Shown one piece after another: positions 1-5,851 of a stretch of DNA of 15,382 bases. Within the stretch, counting starts at the first letter, position 1. Each line of letters starts with the position of its first letter. Source of the stretch: DASYVD01 sp036000545. Lineage in GTDB: Bacteria; Actinomycetota; UBA4738; CALAEC01. The notes beneath the pieces are model-generated. The model saw only the letters and a list, made by a program, of their open reading frames with translations, ran no database searches and was not told the DNA's origin. The stretch spans positions 1-15,382 of the forward strand of contig DASYVD010000082.1 of the NCBI GenBank assembly GCA_036000545.1, written 5' to 3'. The position numbers and the translations under genes are program-made.

Positions 1-162
1 AGAGACCCGATAACGGCGCTCCAGCTCGAGCTCGGTCGGCAACCGGTCCCCGGGGGCGAGCCCGAGGTGATGGATCTCTCGCACGATGGCCTCTCGGAGC
101 TGGAAGTACAGCGGGAGCGGCGCCTCCCGGTCCAGAGCCACTTCGGCGGCGCTGGAAGCCAT
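1..162 (-). CDS. GntR-family transcriptional regulator, N-terminal fragment (cut by window edge)
   Basis: The 54 codons visible from an ATG at 162 encode the start of a GntR-type winged-helix DNA-binding domain. The segment PLYFQLREAIV, then a Gly/Pro-rich turn (LAPGDRLPTE), then LELERRYRVS matches the first two helices of the family. The spacing resembles the HutC or YtrA subfamilies, but the effector domain lies outside the window, so ligand and subfamily cannot be given. The start is supported by GAGGGA about 7 nt upstream (plus-strand tccctc) and by a promoter at 218-246. GntR proteins usually repress their own operon by binding an inverted repeat near the promoter, and two inverted repeats lie in this leader. 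The gene is separated from era by 144 bp and has its own promoter, so it probably starts a new transcription unit. Confidence 0.85.
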   Translation of the reverse strand, partial: MASSAAEVALDREAPLPLYFQLREAIVREIHHLGLAPGDRLPTELELERRYRVS

Positions 163-184
163 CACAGTCCCTCAGGCGTGAGAT

Positions 185-196
185 TCATCATGATGA
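185..196. repeat. 12-bp perfect palindrome TCATCATGATGA in the GntR leader
   Basis: A perfect palindrome lies in the 5' leader between the promoter and the ATG at 162. It is AT-richer than its surroundings. It could be a second operator site; no function is proven. Confidence 0.35.
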
Positions 197-203
197 TGTG
201 ATA

Positions 204-218
204 TTCGGTCATCCCGAA
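204..218. promoter_or_regulatory. Inverted repeat over the predicted start site, candidate operator
   Basis: TTCGG-N5-CCGAA is centred at 211, on the predicted transcription start of the GntR-family gene, and touches the -10 box. The position suits an autoregulatory operator. The assignment to this regulator is inference. Confidence 0.4.
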
Positions 219-246
219 CTATGACTTGTAGCAAACCCTCTGTCAA
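218..246 (-). promoter_or_regulatory. Sigma70-type promoter of the GntR-family gene
   Basis: Read on the minus strand, a perfect -35 box TTGACA (241-246) is followed after exactly 17 bp by CATAGT (218-223), which matches TATAAT at 4 of 6 positions. The predicted transcript starts near 211 and gives a leader of about 49 nt before the ATG at 162. This is the best -35/-10 pair in the window. Confidence 0.7.
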
Positions 247-263
247 GAACCGCCGGCACCTCC

Positions 264-284
264 GGGCCGACGGGCGGCCCTTTT
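264..284 (+). other. Hairpin with T4 on the plus strand, between era and the GntR gene
   Basis: GGGCCG-N5-CGGCCC (264-280) is followed by TTTT on the plus strand. Era and the GntR-family gene are both read on the minus strand, where the same stem is preceded by AAAA and has no T tract after it. It may still slow minus-strand polymerase beyond era, but it is not a canonical terminator for that direction. Confidence 0.3.
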
Positions 285-306
285 CCCACGCAGCCCAGGT
301 AACAGG

Positions 307-1209
307 TCAGTACCCGAGGCGTGTCAGGGCGGTGGGGTCGCGCTGCCACTCGCGCAGAACCTTTACCCGCAGATCGAGGAATACCTTGCTCCCGAGGACG
401 AGCTCGAGCTCCTGCCTGGCCCGGGTGCCCACGGTCTTCAGCATGTGGCCGCCCCGCCCGATGACGATGCCTTTTTGCGACTCGCGCTCCACCAGCACCA
501 GGCACGAGATCCGTATGAGGTCGCGTTCCTCGTCGCGGTCCATCTCTTCCACCTGCACCGCCACCGAATGTGGGATCTCCTCCCGGGTGAGCTGGAGGAT
601 CTTCTCCCGCACGATCTCGGCCACCCGGAACTCGACCGGTTGGTCGGTCACCTGCCCGGCCTCATACAGCGGCCCTGCCTCCGGCATCAGCGACACCAGC
701 ACGTCGACGAGCTCGGGGAGGTTCTCCCCCATCTTCGCCGACACCGGCACGATGTGGTCGAAGTCGGCGAGCGCCGCGGCTTGCTCCAGCTGCGCCAGCA
801 GCTCGCCCTTCGATATGACGTCGATCTTGTTGAGGACGCACACCTTGGGACACGGGAGTGTCGCCACTCGCTCCCGGGCCACGAACTCGTCGCCTCGGCC
901 AACCCCTCCAGCGCCGTCCACAACCAGCACCGCCGCGTCCGCTCCCTCGGTGCTCTCCCCCACCATCCGGTTGAGCCGTTCTCCCAATGCCGTTCGCGGC
1001 TTGTGGAACCCCGGGGTGTCCGTGAACACCATCTGGTAGGCGTCGGTGGTGAGCACTCCTCGAACCTGTCCCCGTGTCGTCTGCGGCTTGTCGGTGACAA
1101 TGGAGACCTTCTGACCGACCAGCGAGTTGACGAGGGTGGACTTGCCGGTGTTCGGCCTCCCCACGACTGCCACGAACCCCGACCGAAACTTCGGGGCCGG
1201 CGCGGTCAC
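307..1209 (-). CDS. era: GTPase Era, 30S ribosome assembly factor
   Basis: Era is a GTPase that binds the 3' end of 16S rRNA and helps mature the 30S subunit. The 300-residue protein has all five G motifs: P-loop GRPNTGKST (residues 17-25), TT at 54-55, DTPG (74-77), NKID (127-130) and SAK (167-169). The C-terminal KH domain has the GRGG loop at 261-264, and the protein ends in the common LGY. Length is normal. The GTG start at 1209 shares GTGA with the TGA stop of cdd, which indicates translational coupling; a longer open frame exists upstream but would bury cdd. It is the last gene of the phoH-ybeY-corC-cdd-era run. YbeY, in the same run, also acts on rRNA, so the context fits. Confidence 0.96.
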   Translation of the reverse strand: MTAPAPKFRSGFVAVVGRPNTGKSTLVNSLVGQKVSIVTDKPQTTRGQVRGVLTTDAYQMVFTDTPGFHKPRTALGERLNRMVGESTEGADAAVLVVDGAGGVGRGDEFVARERVATLPCPKVCVLNKIDVISKGELLAQLEQAAALADFDHIVPVSAKMGENLPELVDVLVSLMPEAGPLYEAGQVTDQPVEFRVAEIVREKILQLTREEIPHSVAVQVEEMDRDEERDLIRISCLVLVERESQKGIVIGRGGHMLKTVGTRARQELELVLGSKVFLDLRVKVLREWQRDPTALTRLGY

Positions 1210-1619
1210 CTCAGGTCTTCGGGTCCGAACGCGTTGGGAAGAAGCTCGGCGAGCTCTCGCTCGTCGCGCATGCCGCCGGGGCCCTCGGACACAACCACCA
1301 GGTCGAGGCCGAACTCGTGGAGGACCTGTCGGCATCCTCCGCAGGGCCACGTGGGCCCATCGGGAGACGACCCCACGACCGCCACGGCGACAAGTCGGCG
1401 CGCGCCCTCCGACACTGCTCGCTGGACGGCCGATCGCTCCGCGCACACCGACAACGGATACGAGGCGTTCTCGACGTTCGCCCCGGCGAAGATCTCTCCG
1501 TCGTCGGTGAGGACTGCGGCACCAACGAGGAAGCCACTGTACGGGGCATACGCGTTCTCGCGCGCCTCCCGGGCCGCGTCGAGCAACGACTCGAGCTTGC
1601 CTTCGTCAGGGCGGGTCAG
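1206..1619 (-). CDS. cdd: Cytidine deaminase
   Basis: Cytidine deaminase converts cytidine and deoxycytidine to uridine forms in pyrimidine salvage. The zinc site is complete: CAE (Cys59, Glu61) and PCGGC (Cys93, Cys96), with the substrate loop NVENASY near 48-54 and AYAPYS near 23-28. The start is unusual. No ATG or GTG lies near the family start. A CTG at 1619 overlaps the corC stop as CTGA, has GGGGAG five bases upstream, and restores the full first helix, giving 137 residues. The only near alternative, TTG at 1586 (126 residues), cuts into that helix and lacks a well-placed ribosome binding site. The gene sits between corC and era with overlaps at both ends, so it is probably co-translated. 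Function is secure; the start is inferred. Confidence 0.92.
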   Translation of the reverse strand: MTRPDEGKLESLLDAAREARENAYAPYSGFLVGAAVLTDDGEIFAGANVENASYPLSVCAERSAVQRAVSEGARRLVAVAVVGSSPDGPTWPCGGCRQVLHEFGLDLVVVSEGPGGMRDERELAELLPNAFGPEDLR

Positions 1620-2896
1620 GATCGCTCCCCGTTGGCGGGCACCTGCTGCTCCGGCGTTCGCTGGACGAGGATCTTGGATATCCGCCGCCCCTGGACGCGC
1701 TCGGCGGTGAACCGGAGCCCCTGGAAGTCCACCTGCTCGCCCTGGGCGGGCAGGCGGCCCAAGATCCCCATCATCAGGCCCCCGACGGTGTCCCACTCCT
1801 CGTTCGGGAGCTCCATGTCGAGGAGCTCGTTGAGCTCGTCGACTGGCAGGCGGGCGTTTACGCGGTATCGCCCATCTCCGGCCGGCTCGACCTGGGGCTC
1901 CTCACGGTCATACTCGTCCACGATCTCCCCGACGATCTCCTCCAGGAGGTCCTCCAGCGTCACCAGACCCGACACTGCGCCGTACTCATCCACCACGATG
2001 GCCACGTGGAACTTCTCCGCTTGCATGTCCCGGAGGAGGTCGCTGACCTTCTTGGACTCCGGGACGAAGTGGGGCTCCCGGATCAGCTCCTCGAGACGTC
2101 GCGCCCGCTCCCCCAGGGCGTGGATCTCCCGGAGGACATCCTTGGCATAGACGATGCCCACGATCTCGTCGGGCTTGTCCCGGTAGACCGGAATCCGCGA
2201 GAAGCCGTGGCGAACGACGGTATCCAGCACCTCGTCGAGTGACTGGGATGCCTCGATCGACACGATGTCCGGTTCGGGGGTCATCACCTCTCGGACGACG
2301 GTGTCACCGAACTCGAAGATCGAGTGGATGAGCTCCTTCTCCCCCTCCTCGATCTCCTCCTCCTCGGAGGCGACGTCGGCCATGGCCTTGATGTCCTCCT
2401 CGGTGGCGAACGGTCCTTCCGGGAGACCCCTGCCCGGCAGGATGACGTTGGCCACGTTGATAAGGCCCCTGGCCAGGGGGTCGAACACCGTGCCGAGCGC
2501 CACGATGAGCGGCGCCAGCCGGAGGGCCACTCCGTCCGTGTGTTGGATCACGTAGGTCTTCGGACTCACCTCGGCCAGGACGAAGAGCAGAACGGTCATC
2601 GCCGCCGTGGCGACGACCTCACCCCAATCCCCAACCACGCGAACGGCGACGACGGTGGCGATCGTGGTCCCCCCCAGGTGAAACAGCAGGGTGAGGAGCA
2701 GGATCACGTTCAGGTACTTGGGCGGATGCTCGACGATCCGCACCAGGGAGCCCGATCCACGCCTCTCCTCCTCCTGGAGCCGGTAGGCGCGAACCCGGTT
2801 CATCCGGGTGATCGCCACCTCCGACGCGGCCATGATCCCAGCGAGGACGATCAACACGAACACGGCGGCGACGCCGGACCAGTCGGCGGCGGTCAC
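1616..2896 (-). CDS. CorC/HlyC-type membrane protein (CNNM, CBS pair, transporter-associated domain)
   Basis: This 426-residue protein has the layout of the CNNM/CorC family, linked to Mg2+ or Co2+ transport and often misnamed hemolysin. Membrane segments lie near residues 7-27, 63-88, 95-118 and 128-148 (DUF21/CNNM). An acidic stretch around 187-198 leads to two CBS domains: the first from VREVMTPEPD (about 201-265), the second about 283-333 (HVAIVVDEYGAVSGLVTLED). The C-terminal CorC_HlyC domain spans about 340-422. The GTG start at 2896 overlaps the ybeY stop as GTGA and has GGGAGTG at good spacing. An ATG at 2932 is possible but overlaps ybeY more and has no such site. Its stop overlaps cdd. 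The ion carried cannot be read from sequence. Confidence 0.93.
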   Translation of the reverse strand: MTAADWSGVAAVFVLIVLAGIMAASEVAITRMNRVRAYRLQEEERRGSGSLVRIVEHPPKYLNVILLLTLLFHLGGTTIATVVAVRVVGDWGEVVATAAMTVLLFVLAEVSPKTYVIQHTDGVALRLAPLIVALGTVFDPLARGLINVANVILPGRGLPEGPFATEEDIKAMADVASEEEEIEEGEKELIHSIFEFGDTVVREVMTPEPDIVSIEASQSLDEVLDTVVRHGFSRIPVYRDKPDEIVGIVYAKDVLREIHALGERARRLEELIREPHFVPESKKVSDLLRDMQAEKFHVAIVVDEYGAVSGLVTLEDLLEEIVGEIVDEYDREEPQVEPAGDGRYRVNARLPVDELNELLDMELPNEEWDTVGGLMMGILGRLPAQGEQVDFQGLRFTAERVQGRRISKILVQRTPEQQVPANGERS

Positions 2897-3327
2897 GCTT
2901 TCACTCCCGAGTACGCTTCCTGGCGCTCCCACATCCGGGCCCGGTCTCCATCCGTCTCGTGGTCGTAGCCCAAGAGGTGGAGGATGCCGTGCACCAGGAG
3001 TAGCCGCATCTCCGCGTCGAGATCCTCGTTCTGTCCCGCCGCCACCTCAGGGCAGATCACCACGTCGCCCAGCATCCGCGTCTCGCCCCCGGTCCCCTCC
3101 TCGTCCAGGGGGAATGAGAGGACGTCGGTAGGGCCCGCCTCGCACATGTACCGCTCGTGCAGGTCGGCCATCTCATCGGCGGTGACCAGGGAGACCGAGA
3201 GCTCCGCCTCGTGTATCCCCTCGCCGGTGAGGGTTCGCTCGGCCAGGGCGAGGAGAGGCTGAGAGTCGACCGTCATTTCCTGGCGGTCGGACAAGGCGAC
3301 GGCGGGTTTCGGAGGGTCGGTGTCCAT
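2893..3327 (-). CDS. ybeY: Endoribonuclease YbeY, rRNA maturation factor
   Basis: YbeY is a single-strand endoribonuclease needed for 16S rRNA 3'-end maturation and ribosome quality control. The 144-residue protein carries the zinc-binding signature HGILHLLGYDH (residues 113-123) with all three His ligands, the conserved PTDVLSFP (66-73), and LGDVVIC near 86-92. Length is usual for the family. The ATG at 3327 overlaps the phoH stop by one base (TGATG). Only a weak GGCGAG lies ahead, so translation probably depends on ribosomes finishing phoH. phoH-ybeY adjacency is widespread in bacteria, and the two products are thought to act together in RNA metabolism. Confidence 0.95.
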   Translation of the reverse strand: MDTDPPKPAVALSDRQEMTVDSQPLLALAERTLTGEGIHEAELSVSLVTADEMADLHERYMCEAGPTDVLSFPLDEEGTGGETRMLGDVVICPEVAAGQNEDLDAEMRLLLVHGILHLLGYDHETDGDRARMWERQEAYSGVKA

Positions 3328-5378
3328 CACTCGCCGGCCCGGGCCTGGCCCTCGCCGAACCGCCGGTAGGCCTCCACGATGTCCTGCACGATCTTGGCCC
3401 GGACCACGTCTCGCGCCCCGAGGTGCACGAACTCGATCCCTTCGATGCCGTCGAGAATCTCCTCGATGACCACGAGGCCGGACCTCTGGCCCGGAGGGAG
3501 GTCGGTTTGGGTCACGTCGCCGTTGATCACGGCCTTCGCCCCGAACCCGATCCGGGTGAGGAACATCTTCATCTGCTCCGGCGAGGTGTTCTGGGCCTCG
3601 TCGAGGATGATGAAGGAATCGTTCAGGCTGTTGTGCGTCACGAGGAAGTCCTCCGTCACGTAGAGGGAGTCTGCGGCCGCGACCTGGATGCACACCGTCT
3701 CCTCTTCACCCGCCGGCTCGATGCTGTCGATGAACCGCATTGGCCGGCCGCCACCGTAGACTCGGTACAACTCGAGCTTGCGAGTGAGACGGAACGGTTG
3801 GACGCCTTCGGGCAGGCGTATGTCCAAAACGTAAGCATCCGACCGGTGGTGGACGTCACGGCCGTGGGCGCGGCCGGGACGTCGGCCCTCGGCGGCCCGT
3901 GTCCGCCAGTTAGCGACTCCACCCAAAGACCGGACGAGGAAGACGACGTCGTCACGCAATCGTGTAGAAGTGGTCACGTACTGGATGCGACAGCTGCGCC
4001 CACGCTGCAGAACGGGCCCGCCATCCGTGTCCAGCAGTCCCTGAAGGAGCGCGAGGCGGACATCCGAGGAGTTGTGCAGATAGGGCTCTGGGACGAACTT
4101 TGTAGGGGAGCGAGTCCCCGCAAGGCCGAGATCCCGGAGCAGCGCCGTCACCGGATTCGCCACACGGAGCCCGCCCCGGCCACCCCTGGTGTGACGGAGT
4201 ACGTAATTGGCTCCCTTGGGCCGAAGCTCGATGTCCTCGAGAGCCAACTCCAGCGCCAGCGCGAGCTCGGGATCGGTGGTCGCGAACATCGGCGTCGAGG
4301 ACGTGGTTAGGCATCCATCACCCAATAGAAGTCCGAGCGCGTAGGGGTCCACGGGTACGTCACGCGGCTCAAATTCGATCGGCTGCGAGATAAGCGGAAG
4401 CTCCAAACGGTGATAGTGGGCCTGCCTGAGTTGCCCGATCATGTCGCGAGTCTCGAGGACCCGAGCAGGTTTGCCGCGCTGCCGGTCCGCAGGCGTGCAC
4501 ACGGCCCATAGATGCTCAGCGCAACACAAGGTCGAGGCGCCGTCCTGGGTCCGCAGGCGGAAGACTCTCTTTCGACCCTGCGGGTACACACCCAGCACCG
4601 GTGTGGGAAGACCGTCAGACCCGATCACCAGATCGCCGACAGTCAGGCTTCCTATGGGCCGGAACCCCGACGGCGTCAGCACCTGGCTGAAGAGCGGTTG
4701 GGCGCGACCCCGCATGAACCCCAGCGGGGCGACCTCGATGGTGCCGCGTTCGATGAGTCGCTGGAACGCGTCGGCGTCCATCATCTCGTACAGGGCGTCG
4801 TACAGCGGCTTGAGATAGGGATCGATCTTCTCGTAGAGCGTCCCCGGCAGGAATCCCAGCCGTTCGCCCGCCTCCACGGCGGGGCGGGTGAGGATGATCC
4901 GGGAGATCTGCCGCTCATGGAGCGCCTTCACCGCGGTGGCCACGGCGAGGTAGGTCTTCCCCGTTCCAGCGGGGCCGATGACGAAGGTGACCGTGGCTCG
5001 CCGGATGGCGTCCACGTACTTCTTCTGCCCGAGCGTCTTGGGCCCGATGGACTTCCCGCGCGACGTGAGAAGGGTGTCGGCGAGCACGTCGGTCGGGCGG
5101 ACGGAGTCCTTCTTGATCAGGTCGATGGTCTGACCCACGGACATCGAGTTGAGCTCCTGCCCGGCACCGAGCAGAGTAAGCAGCTCCTCGAACAGCAGCG
5201 CCACGCGCTCCGCCTCCTCGGGTTCGCCGGTGATGGTGATCTCATTGCCCCGGACGACGATCTGGGAGGCGAAGGCGGCCTCGATGACCTTGAGGAATTC
5301 GTCCCGCTGCCCCAGCAGGGCCACCATCGACTGGTGACCGGGCACCAAGAGCTTCACTTGCGTGTTGGCCTCGGCCAA
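3327..5378 (-). CDS. phoH: PhoH-like ATPase precursor containing an in-frame intein
   Basis: PhoH-like proteins are P-loop NTPases proposed to act in RNA metabolism with YbeY. The 683-residue precursor splits into N-extein 1-225, intein 226-583 and C-extein 584-683; the joined host protein would be 325 residues, normal for the family. Walker A GPAGTGKT is at 135-142. The Walker B-like strand FIILDEAQN is at 589-597, followed by QMKMFLTRIGFGAKAV and NGDVTQTDLP. The insertion falls after GFMRGR and before SLND, where uninterrupted homologues usually read GFMRGRTLND, just ahead of Walker B. Without splicing, Walker A and B would be separated by the insert and ATPase activity would probably be lost. 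Start: TTG at 5378 is the most upstream in-frame choice, with weak GAG five bases away and stronger GGAGG about 15 nt upstream in a hairpin loop. GTG at 5357 is an alternative. Confidence 0.95.
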   Translation of the reverse strand: MAEANTQVKLLVPGHQSMVALLGQRDEFLKVIEAAFASQIVVRGNEITITGEPEEAERVALLFEELLTLLGAGQELNSMSVGQTIDLIKKDSVRPTDVLADTLLTSRGKSIGPKTLGQKKYVDAIRRATVTFVIGPAGTGKTYLAVATAVKALHERQISRIILTRPAVEAGERLGFLPGTLYEKIDPYLKPLYDALYEMMDADAFQRLIERGTIEVAPLGFMRGRAQPLFSQVLTPSGFRPIGSLTVGDLVIGSDGLPTPVLGVYPQGRKRVFRLRTQDGASTLCCAEHLWAVCTPADRQRGKPARVLETRDMIGQLRQAHYHRLELPLISQPIEFEPRDVPVDPYALGLLLGDGCLTTSSTPMFATTDPELALALELALEDIELRPKGANYVLRHTRGGRGGLRVANPVTALLRDLGLAGTRSPTKFVPEPYLHNSSDVRLALLQGLLDTDGGPVLQRGRSCRIQYVTTSTRLRDDVVFLVRSLGGVANWRTRAAEGRRPGRAHGRDVHHRSDAYVLDIRLPEGVQPFRLTRKLELYRVYGGGRPMRFIDSIEPAGEEETVCIQVAAADSLYVTEDFLVTHNSLNDSFIILDEAQNTSPEQMKMFLTRIGFGAKAVINGDVTQTDLPPGQRSGLVVIEEILDGIEGIEFVHLGARDVVRAKIVQDIVEAYRRFGEGQARAGE
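3630..4703 (-). mobile_element. Class 3-type intein with LAGLIDADG homing endonuclease, inside phoH
   Basis: This 358-residue insert has intein blocks in order. Block A (AQPLFSQVLTPSGFRPIGSL) starts with Ala, not Cys or Ser. Block B contains EHLW, with His64 and Trp66 at the class 3 Trp position. Two LAGLIDADG-type motifs follow: LGLLLGDG (123-130) and LLQGLLDTDG (219-228), both with acidic residues kept. Block F reads TVCIQV, with Cys338 where most inteins have Asp. Block G is LVTHN (Thr356, His357, Asn358), followed by Ser+1. Trp, Cys and Thr at these three places are the WCT signature of class 3 inteins, which use the block F Cys as first nucleophile. The reading frame is intact and no key residue is missing, so both splicing and homing look competent. 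Two 60-base lines I counted inside (from 4321 and 4381) have 36/60 GC, below the flanking genes. Confidence 0.93.
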
Positions 5379-5387
5379 TGTGTTTCT

Positions 5388-5402
5388 CGGGGACCTCCCC
5401 CG
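5388..5402 (-). promoter_or_regulatory. Small hairpin holding GGAGG in its loop, phoH leader
   Basis: On the minus strand CGGGG-GAGGT-CCCCG forms a 5-bp GC stem whose loop and adjoining stem base contain GGAGG (5394-5398). This is the only strong Shine-Dalgarno-like sequence ahead of phoH, but it is 15 nt from the TTG at 5378. The structure may limit or position initiation; this is inference. Confidence 0.35.
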
Positions 5403-5410
5403 TTTGGTCG

Positions 5411-5434
5411 AAAAGGGGTCGCCAACGCGACCCC
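5411..5434 (-). terminator. Intrinsic terminator or attenuator between the HIT gene and phoH
   Basis: On the minus strand GGGGTCGC-GTTG-GCGACCCC forms a perfect 8-bp stem with a 4-nt loop, followed at once by TTTT. It could end the HIT transcript, or act as an attenuator or 5' stabiliser of phoH, because a TATAAT box lies only 10 bp upstream of it. Confidence 0.65.
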
Positions 5435-5444
5435 ACTTCTGTTG

Positions 5445-5450
5445 ATTATA
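5445..5450 (-). promoter_or_regulatory. Candidate -10 box TATAAT for phoH
   Basis: A perfect TATAAT occurs on the minus strand in the 99-bp HIT-phoH gap, a rare word in DNA this GC-rich. No good -35 lies 16-18 bp upstream and there is no TGn extension. The predicted start, near 5438, is a few bases before the 5411-5434 hairpin. Confidence 0.45.
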
Positions 5451-5477
5451 CCGCCGGCCACCCCGCCTATCCTCAGA

Positions 5478-5822
5478 TCAGCCCGGGGGCCAGCTCATCT
5501 GCCGCCCGCCGAGAAGGTGAAAGTGCAGGTGGTGGACGCTCTGCCCCGCGTCCGGGCCGACGTTCGTCACCAGGCGCCAGCCGCTTCGGTCGATCCCCTC
5601 GGCCCGGGCCAGATGCCCGGCGGTGGTAAGGATCTCCGCGAGCAGCGCGCCGTGCTTGTCCTTGAGAGCGCGGGCCGATTCGATGTGTTCCTTCGAGATG
5701 ATGAGGATGTGTGTCGGCGCCTGAGGGTTGATGTCGCGGAAGGCCACGACGTGTTCGGAGGAGTGGACGATGTCGGCCGGCTGTTCCTTCGAGGCGATCC
5801 GGCAGAAGAGGCACTCCTCCAC
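5478..5822 (-). CDS. HIT-family (HINT-like) purine nucleotide hydrolase
   Basis: This 114-residue protein belongs to the histidine triad family, which hydrolyses nucleoside phosphoramidates and acyl- or aminoacyl-adenylates. The triad is at His98, His100 and His102 (VHHLHFHLL), followed by GGRQMSWPPG, close to the conserved HINT C-terminus. The N-terminal CLFC pair (Cys4, Cys7) and LVTNVGPDAGQSV in the nucleotide pocket also fit. Length is full. The GTG start at 5822 has no Shine-Dalgarno at normal distance; GGAG is about 16 nt away. A TANNNT box (TAGCAT) ends 9 nt upstream, so a very short leader or none is possible. The gene lies 29 bp after the M23-like gene. A HIT gene next to rsmE and phoH is common in actinobacteria. 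The physiological substrate is unknown. Confidence 0.93.
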   Translation of the reverse strand: MEECLFCRIASKEQPADIVHSSEHVVAFRDINPQAPTHILIISKEHIESARALKDKHGALLAEILTTAGHLARAEGIDRSGWRLVTNVGPDAGQSVHHLHFHLLGGRQMSWPPG

Positions 5823-5831
5823 GGCGGGCCG

Positions 5832-5837
5832 ATGCTA
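5832..5837 (-). promoter_or_regulatory. Candidate -10 box TAGCAT of the HIT gene
   Basis: TAGCAT fits the actinobacterial TANNNT consensus and ends 9 nt before the GTG at 5822. It lies in the 29-bp gap after the M23-like gene. No convincing -35 was seen. Confidence 0.3.
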
Positions 5838-5851
5838 CTCCGGCCGCCGAC

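Noticed and set aside
264..284. Rho-independent terminator of era
   Set aside because: The T4 tract is on the plus strand only; era is read on the minus strand, where the stem is preceded by AAAA and followed by GGAGG.
445..1710. 421-codon plus-strand open frame over era and cdd
   Set aside because: It is antisense to two genes with complete family motifs; the composition looks like a GC-rich shadow frame.
3327..5378. phoH as two genes or a frameshifted pseudogene because of the large insert
   Set aside because: The frame is continuous, both extein halves join exactly at a conserved PhoH segment, and the insert has ordered intein blocks ending in His-Asn before Ser.
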